Source: Stichopus chloronotus (taxonomy: Eukaryota > Echinodermata > Holothuroidea > Aspidochirotida > Stichopodidae). From it: a stretch of 64,000 bases of DNA. Both the position numbers and the translations under genes were made by a program. The first letter of the stretch is position 1, and each line of letters begins with the position of its first letter. The notes under the pieces were generated by a model, which was not told the DNA's origin, ran no database searches, and was given only the letters and a program-made list of their open reading frames with translations. The stretch is taken from NCBI GenBank assembly GCA_021234535.1, contig CM037843.1:264021-328020 (forward strand), written 5' to 3'. Shown here piece after piece: positions 47,161 to 60,282 of the stretch.

Positions 47161-47529
47161 ATCTGTGGAGTCATCATTGCAGAATGGAGTTGCTTTTGGA
47201 GGAGACTGAATCAGGTCCAGATGAGTCCCAGGGCTTATCTCAAAGTCCCATCTTGAAGAAAACCACAGTGTCTAATCAAACAACCATCGATGATAAGTCT
47301 GACAGCTCCCACATCAGCAGAGTAAAAGTTAAGAGGAAGCACCTGAAGGAGAGACTGTCTCCATTTGATGTGTGTCAAAATTCACAAGGGACATATGCAG
47401 AGATCATACCCCCTGCTCTACCAGGAACATTACCCAAAGATTACCAAGAAATCGCTGAAAGACTGTCTGGATCCTTGTCAGCACAAGCAGGCCATGTGAC
47501 TAGGTCACCTGATTTGGCTGTTGCCACTA
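47161..47529 (+). CDS. TALPID3: TALPID3-like exon with probable start codon
   Basis: The exon is bounded by a pyrimidine-rich acceptor (CATTTCTCTGTACAG, ending at 47160) and a consensus donor (GTAAGT at 47530). Coding probably starts at ATG 47184, which has A at -3 and G at +4. At least one upstream 5' UTR exon is implied by the acceptor. The coding part is 346 nt and ends in phase 1. The encoded 115 residues are acidic at the start (MELLLEETESGPDES), then basic (VKVKRKHLKERLS), then IIPPALPGTLPKDY. This resembles the N-terminal layout of vertebrate TALPID3, but weakly; the family call rests mainly on exons 3 and 4. TALPID3 is a distal-centriole protein required for ciliogenesis and Hedgehog signalling. 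The open frame continuing past 47529 is intron. Confidence 0.7.
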
Positions 47530-50470
47530 GTAAGTATGATGTGAAAGGTAGCATAGGTCTACCCCTTTTAATTTCCCCATTGACTTACACACTATATCAC
47601 AAAAGTAATATGGTTTTTAAAGCCTAGTAGAAGTTTTCAACTGATATAAGCTGCCACTCTTTGGAAAGCTGACACATTGGCCATTCATGGCTTCTTCAAT
47701 TTTCCGTACCTTACTGTAAGTGATTAGATTTTCTGCTGGAGACCATCGAAGTTAGCACTGGGACCAAATCACACATCGCCTCCGACGATGATGCTCCGCC
47801 ACCTAAGATTCCATAACTTTTCTATAATTGCTTCAATATCCCCCATTTTCACACCATGTATACTTTAACTCGCACACTTCAATATTCAATCCACAAAAGG
47901 ACCCATCTTTAAGGATAAAACACCAAAAAAGTTGCCCAAATGTCCCTAATAGGGACTTTCACCGACGGTGAACAAAATGCGGAAGGATCTCCAACTTCTA
48001 TATATGCTACCGGAAGAAGAGATTTTACTCTTCTATCATATCACTCCGTACAATTACACACAGTAAGTGTACAAGTGCTATATTACTACCAGGATTGACT
48101 GAATGAATAAAATAAATGAAGAGGTTGTTGGTGAAGAAGGAGGAAGGAGATATCAACAGAAATAAACAGGACTTCTAAAATAAAAGTTAAGAAACTACAT
48201 TATTTAACACAAGTGAACAAACAAATATATGTTTACTCACTTATCTGCTCTCCTGTGTGTCATAATGATAAAAGTAAATCAGCAAATAAAATATGGTATA
48301 TATGCATGTATACTGAAGATAAATTGAAATGTCATTGATATTTTAAAGCCAAACATGGTGTTAGTAGATTGATTGATTATGAGTTTCAGAGACAGACACT
48401 ACTACTGCAGAGTTTCATAAAGCAATTAATGTGATGACAATTTTAGAATAGAAAGTAGGTTTAGGCCTTGACATGATGGTAATAAGAAAATGTCTCACTC
48501 AAGTAAATTATTGATTGCTTGCAGGATTTCTGATCAATGATGTCTGCAATGGAGTGTACTTTCGATCATGTTTGAAAACTTGTATGCTACAGTACAGTTG
48601 TGTTCTGTCCATCTTCACTCTTGGTACTGGCAGAAATTGAGGGATAGCAGTATCTCACTTGGCGTGAAACCATAGATGATCACACATTCATCAAATTGTC
48701 CGAAAGTCCTTTAGTTCAGTTGTGCAAGGATTTTGTACACAAACCCATCAATGAGTGGACGGGTATCCATAATGTAGCCTATAACAATAAAAATGTAGAA
48801 AATTTGTGTACTGCATTTTCTTCACCAAATTCACTGCCTGTTCCTGTCTTTTTCTTAGTTTAAGACCAATGAGGCACTGTATCCAAGAATATGGCAAATG
48901 TAGCATTTCTTTCAGTTTCAAAGGAAGAAATATTTCTTAAACATACCGAAACAGGATATGATTCACATGAAAGCTAACATTAGAGAAGTATTGTAAGGGT
49001 TTCCCCTTTAAAATGAGCACGTGAAGTCAGGCCCCCTCAATGTGGTAAACTAAGGTATCGTCGTTGTAAGAACCTACTTAATGTCAGCTTCACGTCTGCA
49101 TATTCACTTTTTGAACAATAAAGTTGTACCTGTCTGCAACGACCGGTATGTTCCTGTTGTGCAAACTTCATTGTACATCATACTAGTCACTAGTCAGTCC
49201 TTACAACAACTCTCTGGTCATACGAATGAAGCCTTAATTTCTTGTGTAACTTAGTCCCCCTCATTTCAGCAGTTTCGTTGTACCTACATACAGTATGGTA
49301 CACAGAAGTGGGCTCAAGAACAGCAGTGCATGCTTTAGACCAGTTGGTTGGCGATCGTATTTTGATTCCAAATTCAACAATTCCACTATACAGTTACAGC
49401 TGACAAATAAATTACTAGGAGCACTTATGACATCAACTCTAAATACTAAAAAAAAAATATAAAGTATGGCAAAGTGGTATTTGAAATTGTTTTGTAGACC
49501 TGCCCCAAAATGGCGTCTCCGACCTCAGTGTTGCAATGTTTTTTAGGATGTTGAATATTCATTAACTCCCAAACTTGTATCTATACCCTACAAACATCAA
49601 GAAGTTGGCCAATTATGAGCAAGTTTGGACATACATCACTCATTTTGATCACTATTAATCGATGAATGAACTATGCATGAATGATAGATCAGTTTTACTA
49701 CAGTATTATCAGATTCCATTCATGTGGTTAGGAAATAAAAATTGTGGCAGCTCACCTCGAAAAGTACTGTATGTGCACGAGTATAAAAATTTTTGAAATT
49801 AATTTGTTGGTTAACCTTTTATCAAAGCAACTGTTTTAACAAAGGACAAGAATACTCAGAGCTTCAAAGCCAGCTGCCTTTGCACAAGGACTGGAAAGAT
49901 GCACGTAAGGCACTCGAGCGAAAGGCAAACAAGGGCGAGCTAGGTGGTAGAGGGCGCAGTGCTAGAATTAGTTTTGAGAATGTGTCAAATGTATGCATTA
50001 GTGAGACAAGGGTAAGTATAGTCCCTCGTGGATACCTACACCAGGAAGTTGTGGGGAATCAATATCGCCCGATGGTACATTTTATTCAGAAGAGTACTGT
50101 AAGCCTATTAAAACGTTTTCATGTCTTGTGGTTCTCATTTATCTTTGAGATTGGTGACTGGATTATTTGTTAGTGCAAGAAGAACTTCGACATCACTTTT
50201 GATAAATGGACAAGTGTGCAGGACTATAAAAGAGTTCAATTAGAACTTGCAAGGTCTTGATGATAGTTATTTATTGATCAAATTTCTAACACCTTCAACT
50301 TTTATTACTTATATTAGCTGAATATAGAATAAAATTAGCCTGTTGAAAACATAGGCCTATTGAAATTTAATGACTAATGCATGTGAGTTCCTTTAACTAT
50401 GGATCTCCCAGTGACCATGACTTTGGGAGTTAGACCTGCCCTTGAATATCCACCTGCTCAGACCACAGGT

Positions 50471-50494
50471 CTACTGACATGTGCATGTCAGTAG
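50471..50494. repeat. Near-perfect 24-nt palindrome
   Basis: CTACTGACATG and CATGTCAGTAG flank a TG dinucleotide. Lies in the intron; no role assigned. Confidence 0.45.
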
Positions 50495-53329
50495 TCATGT
50501 CATTCTTGTCTTTCTCCAAGGTAAAAAATGTATCCACACTGCAAGCATCGACCCATGTTGAGGGACTTGAAAAGTTCCGTTTGCTCATCTGCTGGTTGCC
50601 ATGGTTTCTTTACGGCATTGCTGTATGAAGAAATGTAGGGATGTATTTAACATTACTTCAATGGCTGGTGTCGGCATTCCCTGTCCAAGATTGTCGCCAT
50701 TGCGTGTTTACTTCTCACAGAGTGGGCGTTGCATTGAGAACATGACGATTCCAACATTTAATCAGTGTAAATTCACCTTAATGATGATCACTGTGGTTGG
50801 CAATATACTGTACTGTAGTTCGTTAAGAATGGTTGGATGGTCCCTCAGACTGGTTTTAGTTGGATTCTTTAACGCTGAATGAATATTATCATAGTCTGAC
50901 CAAGGAAAATCCTGTCCTTTGCAATACCTGGATGTCACGTCCACTTCAAAACCATCGAATGTTGTACCATGCCAATGCTGTCATAATCGGTCCATTGCAG
51001 TGTCAAACACGACACTTTCCTTGTTACCCTTCTACTCTTCTGAGAGCCCTGCTTGCTAAAAGGGTGGCACATTTTCTCCCACAAGAACGGCCAGTTAAGA
51101 GACCACCAACAGCTTATCCGATAATGCGGACTAAATGTTTAGTTTTGATAGTCAAGACGGTTCATAAAAACACAAACCAAGTCCAGGTCCTGTCTGTTGA
51201 ACAGTCTTTGGAGATAAACCTGAACTGTCGATGAAATCTTGTGTCTTGCTGGAAATCCTCACGACAGTGAACAAAAGACGATTGTAAAAAAAGAAAAGAA
51301 AAAAAGGGGACTATTTCTTCCACCCTATTAAAACCCTGCAAAGGACCAAAAAATAACAAAATCCCATTTCCAGCTTCGAAAAATGTTTTCACCTGATGTT
51401 TTTCCCTTCAACGATCATTCAGAACACAGAATGTTATGCGGATCAGTCTTGCGCATACTTCCATATACCGGCAAAGAGTCTGTACAGTATGTACTTGCAA
51501 CGGAACTTTGCAACATTAACATGACAGGTGTGCGGGTTGGCTTGGAAACAGAGCACAGTGCAAAATCAGAATGTATCAGGCGGATGGGCTGAAAACTGTA
51601 GGTGAATGCCTTTCTAAGCTCATTTTTGTTTCCACCTTTGATCAATGAGGTTTCTTTTTGGCAGGAATTACAGGAAAAGTGTAACTTTATTTTTCTACCA
51701 ACAAGCCTGTTTCCAGTTTGTAGTAACGAGATGAAAAAGTGCATGTAATCCACTCATCTTTTTGTTGCTCTCATTTAACTTACATGAGGGAAAGTACAAA
51801 AGTTACTCATTCTCTCACTCTGTTTTTGTTTTTATGTCTTTCAAATATTGTTACTCAATTTTAATCTTTCATTGTCGCCCACTTTTTCTTTTTACTAAAT
51901 TGCTAACTTGTGCGGGATAATCCTGGTAAAGTACGCAGCTTTCATGTGCACAACTCAAAGCATGTGGCTTGGAATTTTCTGTAACCCCCAATCACAGACT
52001 ATTCCTTACCCAGGTATATCAATACATTCACGCAGCTTACAAAGAGGCCGCAGTAGTGTAAACAAGTATATAAGCCAAACCACATGAACTTGTGAGAGTC
52101 AGCTACCTACCAGACACCAAGATGCATGAATCTCATTGAAATTTAATGCGGCATAAAATGTGAACAACATACGCATTGCACACCCCGAAGAACCAAAACC
52201 GTTTTATACGTTTTCAAAATATCATTTTGGCACAATGCCTTTAAATCCTGGTTTATATTGTAAATGCCATGCTTGTTTTGATCACAGTATAGTAGACATT
52301 GTACAAGTGGTTTCCTATGTTTGAAAATAACTGGTAAATAAATCTCCTCAAATGTGTACCCAAAATGCTCCATCCATGTTCAATCCTTACCAAAATTGAA
52401 GAAAATCACTATTCTTGTGAATCAATGCCCTTATTTTTTACTCGTGATCAATATTTTTCAAATTATGTACGTGTCACGGAAAAAAGTTAGCAAATCTTTT
52501 CAGGAGGTTCTACGTATACCTGCTTTACTACCTTCAATGTCAATTACAAAAGCATAAACTTACAGTAGGTCCTGCATTAGGCCTTCATACACAAATTATC
52601 TGCAGAATGACAGCTAGCAGACATATCAGTGATATCATATCACAACCCACAGAAATGCAAACATGAAGGCATATTTCTATGATCAAAGCCCTTCATGTTA
52701 GTCTACTTCCGACCTTTAGTCTAAACATTTTAAAGTGACTAAGATCAAGAGAACAAAGCAAATATGAAAATATATATTTAAATGTTCCTGGAAACACTCT
52801 GATGTCTGCAACTTACAAAAAGTCATTTGTTCCCTGTAATACAGAAATATGAATTGGTTAGGCTACTGGATATACATCCTCTATGTTAGCATATCATTAC
52901 TTAAAATTTTTGGAAGTCTGTACACGATCTTTCCTGATTTTTTTCACGAGACCTTTAGGGACATTTCAACTTGGAAAATGTATGTAATACAGTTTACTCT
53001 ACATGACATGTGCAACATTTCATAGAACGTTTTGATTTTGAAACAATATCAATGACTTTTTTCTGATTGAACTATGTGTTTTTACCTGATACATTAACAT
53101 TTTTCAAAATTTAGCGTGGATATGAAAAGATTCGGGCAGTCCAAAAACACTAAAATCTCTGAGTTTTGGGGGGCTTTGCCCCCTGGACCCCACCAGGGCC
53201 TTGTCCCTGGACCCCACAAGGATGTCTATGTTTCATAGCAGACTTTGCTGCTAGACAGACTTTGGTCTCATTCTCTTTCAATTTGGGGAACATTTTCTAT
53301 GCCAAACAACTACTTAACATAGCTCTTAT

Positions 53330-53745
53330 CACTTTTTCTGAGCCTTCAGAGAAACTGTTGCCAGAAAACTCCCTGTCAAGATTTACAAAGTACTTTGTTG
53401 TTTTAGTCACAGTAAACCTCTCTCGAGAGGCTTTGTTGACTTGAACAATCTCAGGTCTGTAACCACAATTTGGTGTCACGAACTTTCTATCAACTTGTGA
53501 ATTACCTCCTTCATGACCACATTTGTCATCAATGCTGAGTGAAAGACATTACTCGTTCATATTAGCACTTGGTAACATCAAACTCATAAGTGATACAGAA
53601 TGTGGTTGTCATTCTTTCATTTTGATTTTGATATAGTCCCTTCCCATGTCCACCATGGGTTGCTTTTGTTTGTAAGTGATTGTGTGTGTATGAAAAAGTG
53701 AGATATCAGCAAGGAATCACATCAGGTGATTTGACTTTCTGGTTT
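53330..53745 (+). mobile_element. Element with the shared 3' tail, copy 2
   Basis: Homologous to 28170-28554 and ending in CAAGGAATCACATCAGGTGA then TTTGACTTTCTGG (53710-53742). Here the hairpin is formed by different bases, AATCAC-ATCAG-GTGATT. A GC-rich 'GGCTTTGCCCCCTGGACCCC' segment just upstream (53160-53220) may belong to it. No coding capacity. Confidence 0.55.
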
Positions 53746-54057
53746 TGTGAATTTTTTTGTCACTTGGGTCAATGGTGGTTTGAACCACCAACCCCCTCCC
53801 TTGGCTACACCACTGCTAGGTTTAGGGATGAGATTAATAAAGTTTGAATTTGATTTAAACCCACACTGTTTTCGAACGACAATCATCACAGAATCCAATG
53901 TTCTAAAGAAATGTCAAGTGTTCCATACACCAAGCCCACCCTTGAATTTCTACTGTGGGAAATGAAGGGTATGAAAGGATGAAGTTTAAACTTTTATCAC
54001 AGCAAATGACAAATTAACAAATTTGCAGTAACTTTTTTATTCTGTCTTATTTTCCAG

Positions 54058-54146
54058 CTTCATCATCACATTGTGTCCATGAGAAAACCACTGTTTCTGG
54101 TGAAGGGTCATTGGTTTCTTCCTCTGGTAATCAGTGCCAAGCACAG
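54058..54146 (+). CDS. TALPID3: TALPID3-like exon 2
   Basis: This 89-nt exon lies between the acceptor TCTGTCTTATTTTCCAG (ending at 54057) and the donor CACAG/GTTTGT. It takes the one base left by the preceding exon to complete a Thr codon, then reads SSSHCVHEKTTVSGEGSLVS and ends in phase 0 after Gln. The segment is Ser/Thr-rich and probably disordered, so its own sequence would not identify the gene. The exact phase match with both neighbours is what supports it. The intron before it is 6.5 kb, the one after 9.0 kb. Confidence 0.6.
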
Positions 54147-54649
54147 GTTTGTGTATAGTTAAAACAATTATAAGGTTTGTTGGATGCCTAATTTCTGCAA
54201 CTTGTAACATTTAGAGCAAGAGGATTGTAGTACCTATAGTAAAGAATTAAAGGAAGGTACTTAGGTGTATTACTTTTTTAAAAAACCTAAATTGAGTCAT
54301 TCACACAATATTCCTACAAGTTAAAGGGTGGTCAAATCCAAAAGTGGTCAACTTCAGTGCTTGAAAATAAACTTAATTCATCAGTTGAAACTTTTACATG
54401 AATGTGTAGGGCACATAATGAACTTAATTTTTTCATATCTGAAAATTCCACATTTTCCTACTGTATATTACATGTGAAATTTGGGAAAAAGTGAGCAAAG
54501 TGCTATTTCAGTGCGACGGGACAGAAATAGCTTCACTCAGTAGCATCACTGAATGGTGTTGATGTCGCAAAGTTTCTTCTCACAAGGTATTTTTAAATGT
54601 TAGGAATTTGATGAAATTGCATGAAATAATTTTCTAGATCCAAAGTACA

Positions 54650-55440
54650 CTGTATATACCATCAATGGTGACTTTTGCAATACAGAATTGCTTCCCGTCT
54701 CATTTTGGGACCATTTTCTTCATCTGTATGATGGGTGGCAGGATGAGAATAACTGTTATGATCTATCAGTAATAAATGAGCTGAGCCGCATCAAGTCATT
54801 TGCGTCCATTAAACTCAGCTAATTCAGTTTCAATAAGGGATAGAAAATTCCATGACGGGACGGAATTCTCCCAGTTACGGGATAGAATTCCTCTCGCAAT
54901 GGGGCGGAACTTCTTGTGAGATGGGACAGATGATGAAGTGGAAGGAGTATCACTTCATTTTAATATGCCCATTATGTTTGCTTACTATCAACAGTGATGA
55001 CACTGTAGGTGTCATGTTGGATCAATTTCCCCTCATATCCAACAATTAATCCTGACTTTTGTAATACAGAATTCCATCACATCGTATTTTAGGACCAAGA
55101 TCTTTCATTTATCTTTATAGAGAGTGGCAGGATGAGAAAGAATTATTGTGATCTTTCAATAATTAATGGGTTGAACCTCATAAACTCATTTGCCTCTGTT
55201 TAACTCAACTCATTCAATTTCAAAAAGGGACAAAAAATTCCGTGACGGAACGGGATTCTCTCTGCGACGGGACGGAACTCCTTTTGTGACGGGACGTCGG
55301 ACACTTCTTGTGTTATGGGACAGAAAATAAAGTGGGAGGATGAAGCTTTTTTCATGCAGTTATTTCATTCTAACATGCCAATTATGGTTGCTTTCTGTGG
55401 ACAGTGATGACACTATGGATGTCATGTTTGATAATTTTCC
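54650..55440. repeat. Tandemly duplicated 400-bp repeat with GACGGGACGGAA motifs
   Basis: Two diverged copies (54650-55055 and 55060-55440) share ordered blocks: GTGGCAGGATGAGAA, a GATCT.TCA.TAAT.A.TG block, ATTCA.TTTCAA.AAGGGA, AATTCC.TGACGG.ACGG.ATTC and a closing AACAGTGATGACACT-like block. The words GACGGGACGGAA, GATGGGACAGA and the reverse TCCTGTCCTGTCTCATTCC recur out to 56110. No protein is encoded. May be a short satellite or a fragmented element. Confidence 0.65.
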
Positions 55441-57000
55441 TTAAAATTTCCTCTTGCCTTCCGTTGAAGATTTTGTTCTAAAATTCTGGGCTAACATGAT
55501 GTACTGTTGGTTTAATCTTGGAAAAATTCCCAAATACTGTATAAGGTTAGAACCACTCCACATACAGGTATCACTCTTTGCGCGGCATCATTATGGCAAT
55601 GTAGGGGCAATTATGCCCCCCCCCCAAAATTTCTGGTGAGCTACACAACCCCATCCCCACACTGGCCTCCACAATAGCCCTGGTTTGCTATAGGTATCAG
55701 TGAGAGAACATGGTGTTACTGGACCATAGGATACAGTGGTTTGAATACATGCTAGTTGTAATCATAACTCATTGCACTAACATAGGCAGCTTGAGCTATC
55801 CTTACTACTGTACAGTAGCCCGCAAACCAATGAACATTGACCATTTTGCATTGAAATGTCTGGGCATACTCCACTATAGTATTTATACAGTGGTTTTCAT
55901 AGTACTTATGTAGTTTCTTATTGATCTGATTCTGACCTAAATATTACAGATTTATCCAGTGAGCTTCAATCTGTACTATAGCTTGAACTTAGTTGATCAA
56001 TTTACAAAAGAACAACGTAATTTCAGTTCAAAATCAAATGTCCCAATAACGCCTGCAGCTGTGGACAAATTCCGTCCTGTCTCATTCCTGTCCTGTCTCA
56101 TTCCCGTCCTGTAGGAGGCAAAGTTTTTTTCATTCCAATTAACTCTATAAGGCCATGTTATTTTTTAAATGTTATTACTGCATTTGTGAGAAGAGCTGTT
56201 ACACTCATTAGTGTCATTGAGAACTCATTTTCCTCCTGGTAAATCTGAAGGAATTGAATAAAATGTTCAGGATGTGCAAAAGTACTGTTTCCCCCACTTC
56301 TGTCCTGTCACAGGTGAATTTGTGGTTACCATGGCAATGGTTGATACATGGAATAAATTAATTTCTCATTTTATGAAAGTTTATTGGTCCATGTTATGAA
56401 AAAATAGCAACCATGACTGCTATCAATGAGGAATCCCTTGAGGGAATACACATCACTTCCTGTCCAGTCGCATATGCAGGACTTTAGATCTCACCCAGGC
56501 TTCCAGGACAGAACAATAGGGACTCAAATCATGTGAACAGTTGTCATTGTATTGTTTCACAACAAATGTGCATCAGCATGTGGGGAGTGGGAATTGTTAA
56601 TGGAACAGTTGAAATCGTGAAAATGGCAATCAAGTCTTTCACTATCACACCAATAGAATTTCTGCAGTTACATGAATTTTTACAATTATTATTTAATCTC
56701 CCTCTTAAAGTATACCCTGTAAGAAGTTATAAAGATTTTCTTTTCCTGGCTTGTACTCCGTCTGTGTGTTCTGCTATCCCAACTGCTCAAGAAGTTGAGA
56801 GAATTGGAAAGTTGGTGCAGTTAACCAAAAATACAAAAAGAAACATAATAATGGTCCATAAACATGAAATGACATTACTGGCAAAAATAAAATGGTCACT
56901 GCTAATATCTTTTAACAGATTTGACACTAGAATGGTCTTGAATATATGTCGTAGCTTTTTCTCATAAGCAAGTAACCTATGGTCTAACTATGTATTTTTA
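55441..57000. other. Intronic stretch, nothing recognised
   Basis: The 144-codon frame at 56533-56967 has no domain, no supporting splice sites in a fitting phase, and biased AT-rich content. It is treated as chance. CTACTGTACAGTAG at about 55803 is a perfect 14-bp palindrome. Confidence 0.4.
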
Positions 57001-57009
57001 CTGGTTTAT

Positions 57010-57245
57010 CACATCAGCAAAGGAACCTATGCAGTCAGGTTAACATGTGTATGTATGTGGGTGTCTGTGACAGTTGCTTGGGTACGCTCTTACTCAATAA
57101 GGGAAAGTTGGATGAGAGTCAAACTTGGTATGTAGGTCTGTGATAAGGAGAAGGTGTGCCCTACTTTTTTTGGTGTAGGTCGAAGGTCATCATGGGACAC
57201 TAGGGGCAAAACCCTGAGAATATTTTTAACTCAATATCTCAAGGT
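57010..57245 (+). repeat. AGGTCA array I (one to two worn units)
   Basis: A head-like TATGTATGTGGGTGTCTGTG lead-in, then one unit with AGGTCGAAGGTCATCATGGG at about 57178 and 'CTCAATATCTCAAGG'. It ends where the antisense LINE begins. Confidence 0.65.
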
Positions 57246-58488
57246 AATTAAAGAGCCTGATATTTTAAGCTTTGTACATTTTCATTTCATTCATTTGTTT
57301 CTTTACAAAGTCAAATACAAGATAAGTTACAATACCAAGTAGATATGTGCAAAGAAAATGTGATGGAAGCACTCTAAGAAACACAAGAGGGCTTGTCAAG
57401 TAGAGCACTCCCAAAAAAAGAACGCCAGAAAGAAAACAAATGATATTACACTTAAATTGAAATAATGTTAACTGCCCAACTGCGCTCCCACGTGATCCCT
57501 TTTCCACCCTACTTTCATGGGACCAGTGAAAAATAAAGCAATAAAAAAAAAGAAGTACAATTAAAAAATGTGAAACATTTGAAGTTAAAGGTCTTGTGAC
57601 ATGAAAATGACATTTTGAGGTATTGGGTGCATTAGGCATTCAAAATGTTGAAAATAGCCACAAATTGCATCAAAATCCGTCAAAAATTGACAAATTTACA
57701 GGCTTAGCGTCTCACAGCTGTGTCGTGAATAAACATTGGCTAAATATGCAAATTTGTGACGTCAGGAGAGGGACTCCTAGGATATGTCTTATGTTAATCC
57801 TTTGTTTATGTAGCCTTTATCTCAAGGTCATTTGAGAATTTTATATGCCCAGAGGGTTTTATTTTGGAAGCATGTATTTTCTCCTTCAAAATATTGATAT
57901 CACTTACCAATGTGAAACTCTGTACTTAAGTAATTAAGAGGCAAAATATACAGGATTAACAAAAGAAAACTGACACTGTGCAACACTCTTCGTCATCTGT
58001 TTTGCATTTTCTTCAGACTTTGAAAAGTCATATCTCAAAAATGGTAATAGATACAAACAAAATTCCAATAGATTTTCACTCAGGGTTTTACTTTGTAACG
58101 TTTGCATGAAGGGAGCTCTTTTCTGGAAGCATGTCACACAACCTTTAAAAGATTGTTCAAGAAAGGGTACATGAAAGTCACATTGTTCACTTCAGTAGTA
58201 TCATTAAATTTAAGTGAGTTAAGTGACTTAAATAATACACTGGTGTGTTCACGTGGACCAGAATTTGTAATATGTCTGACACCACGTTTTTGTAAAACAG
58301 ATAACTTCTTTACAGAGGAATCAATAGTGCCTGACCAAGCAACACTGAATAGCAGAGGTGGGAGTATACAAGGGTTAAGTAAATATAACGAAGTACAGCT
58401 TGTGGTGAATTTTTTTTAATCTACCAAATATCCCCACATCCCTGTTAACTTGGTAACACAAATGAGAAATTTGTTCATTCCACTCTAA

Positions 58489-59618
58489 AATGGCAATCAG
58501 TGTTTGTGGACTAAAATTTACCCTTTTTCAACCCAAACGGAGATATTCCCATTCGGCTCCCTTGTTAAGTACAAATTATAGTCTCCACCAAACTTTCACA
58601 CAGGAATTCGCCCAATTTTCCAAGAAATTGTACCATTTTTGTGTGATGTTCGTTATAATTTCCCCCTTATTATAGATAACCAGCTACTACATACTATGGT
58701 GACTCTTATACATATTTCAACTGCTTTTTATTTGAATACACCCAACCAGGACATTCTGTAACAGCATCCCACAATACCAAACAGAGCTTGAGAATTCCCC
58801 AACTGAAGTTACAGCAAAACTACACGAAACGCCACTGTGGTGTGTTCTGCACTGTAGTCTGTAGTGTTCATGTTTGTTAGCTGAGATACACAAAGTGTGT
58901 TGTGTCTGATGCCAAAATGTAAATTTCTTTAAAACTTGAATAATAAACACAGTGAATATTGTTTATTCGTGCTTAATTTGAAGGCTAGTCTACCATAAGT
59001 CTTCAAGTCGTTTTTGGGTTCTGGCTCTCTGACGCGGACAGCCTAGGTTTAGGCTTGATTTTCGACAAGACCTAACGTTACTCGTTAGGTGACTTACATA
59101 TAGGCTGGGCATTATTTGCCACACCAAGTAGGAATGATACCCAAAGGAAATCCAGTCGACTACCTGTTCTCAATTACTACTTACCAATAATATGGCCAAT
59201 GTTTCAGGCCCTACACTATTCCTGTCTTTAAAGTGAAACATCGCAAACTCAGTTGAAATGTGGCATACTACTGTGGATAATTCGACAAAGTTAGATCACA
59301 TTACTGTGCAGGTACTACTATGTGTCACTTGTGTGTCTTGTTTACAGTTTGAGCCTGGTTCGGTATGGTAAGGTGAAAGGTCATTTTGTAAGTAATGAAT
59401 ATTGATTAGGTGTTTTCGGCTCCTGGTTCTGGCATGTTGAAAGGATTTGCTACAAATTGCCCTGTTCTTTTTCATATTTTTCATCATTTTGGGGAGGATA
59501 TTGGTAATTTTTGTTGCAAATTTTGTCTTTTTTAGTACTTTTTTAGGTCAAGTAGCATAACTGTGAGGTAAGGTTAAGGTGGCCAAAAAATCTCTGAGAA
59601 CAAACACTGATTCCCCTT
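58489..59618. mobile_element. PIF/Harbinger-like MITE inside the LINE
   Basis: The ends AATGGCAATCAGTGTTTGT (58489-58507) and the reverse complement AAGGGGAATCAGTGTTTGT match at 17 of 19 positions. The flanks are TAA/TAA (58486-58488 and 59619-59621), the 3-bp duplication typical of PIF/Harbinger. Removing the 1130 bp and one TAA rejoins the LINE frame as DSKL then EWNEQIS, as expected at this point of the RT C-terminal region. No transposase is encoded; the short frames inside are chance. Confidence 0.72.
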
Positions 59619-60282
59619 TAACTTTGAGTCAATGTAAACCCCAAGAAATTTGACACTGGTATTGTGATGATGAGTTTGAGGCACATGAAAGACCATATAA
59701 CATGTTTTGTTAACGTTGAGTGAAAGTTTGTTGACACAAACCAATCATAGTATAGAGCAAGTTCACTGCAAATGGTAGCCTGTAGAGTGTATTAGTGTCT
59801 TTAAAGAATTTTGATAGAAGAATTTGTTGAAATATTACTGAATGTTGCTCATGTTAAAAAGTAGTGGTGCAAGAATGGAACCCTGCAGAACACCTCATTT
59901 AATTGTTAGTACGTCAAAATTTTATTTTTAGAGGTAAGTTGTTTTCTTCCTGATAAATCATTTTTGAACCAGTCATTTGATACACTGTGAAAACCATATG
60001 CAAATAATTTTTCTAGTAGGATGGAGTGGAGAAGAAAGTTCAAGAAAGACATCTAGGGAGGTTTCATTGTTTTTTGCAGTGGTATTTAGGTGATCAAAAA
60101 CTGTGACAGATGTGAGTTTGGTGGAATGACCAGGACGGAAACCGTAGTGACTGTTGAAAAGAATGTGATGTTCAACATCTTGTTTAACATCACTATTTTA
60201 AATCTTTGAAAAGCATGAAGTTGGTCACTCAGTAATTAATAAAATTACAGTGTGCGCCATTTTTGTAAATCAGGATGACCTT

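Larger units (their letters stand above)
47530..54057 (+). other. TALPID3-like intron 1 (6.5 kb)
   Basis: From the GTAAGT donor to the TTTTCCAG acceptor. Mostly unique AT-rich DNA. It contains the tail-sharing element at 53330-53745 and a GC-rich 'GGGGCTTTGCCCCCTGGACC' block (53169-53188 and following). An open stretch at 49793-50173 ends near a good donor but its phase does not fit this gene. Confidence 0.5.

Noticed and set aside
50601..51234. Two overlapping open frames that might be exons
   Set aside because: Both strands are open here, no known domain is visible, and acceptor and donor sites are weak or out of phase.
56533..56967. 144-codon open frame (plus)
   Set aside because: No recognisable domain, AT-rich residues throughout, and no flanking splice sites in a phase compatible with the surrounding gene.
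57265..57639. 124-codon hydrophobic open frame (minus) that could be taken for a membrane protein
   Set aside because: It lies in the 3' region of the antisense LINE, directly before its tail, and has no splice or start context.
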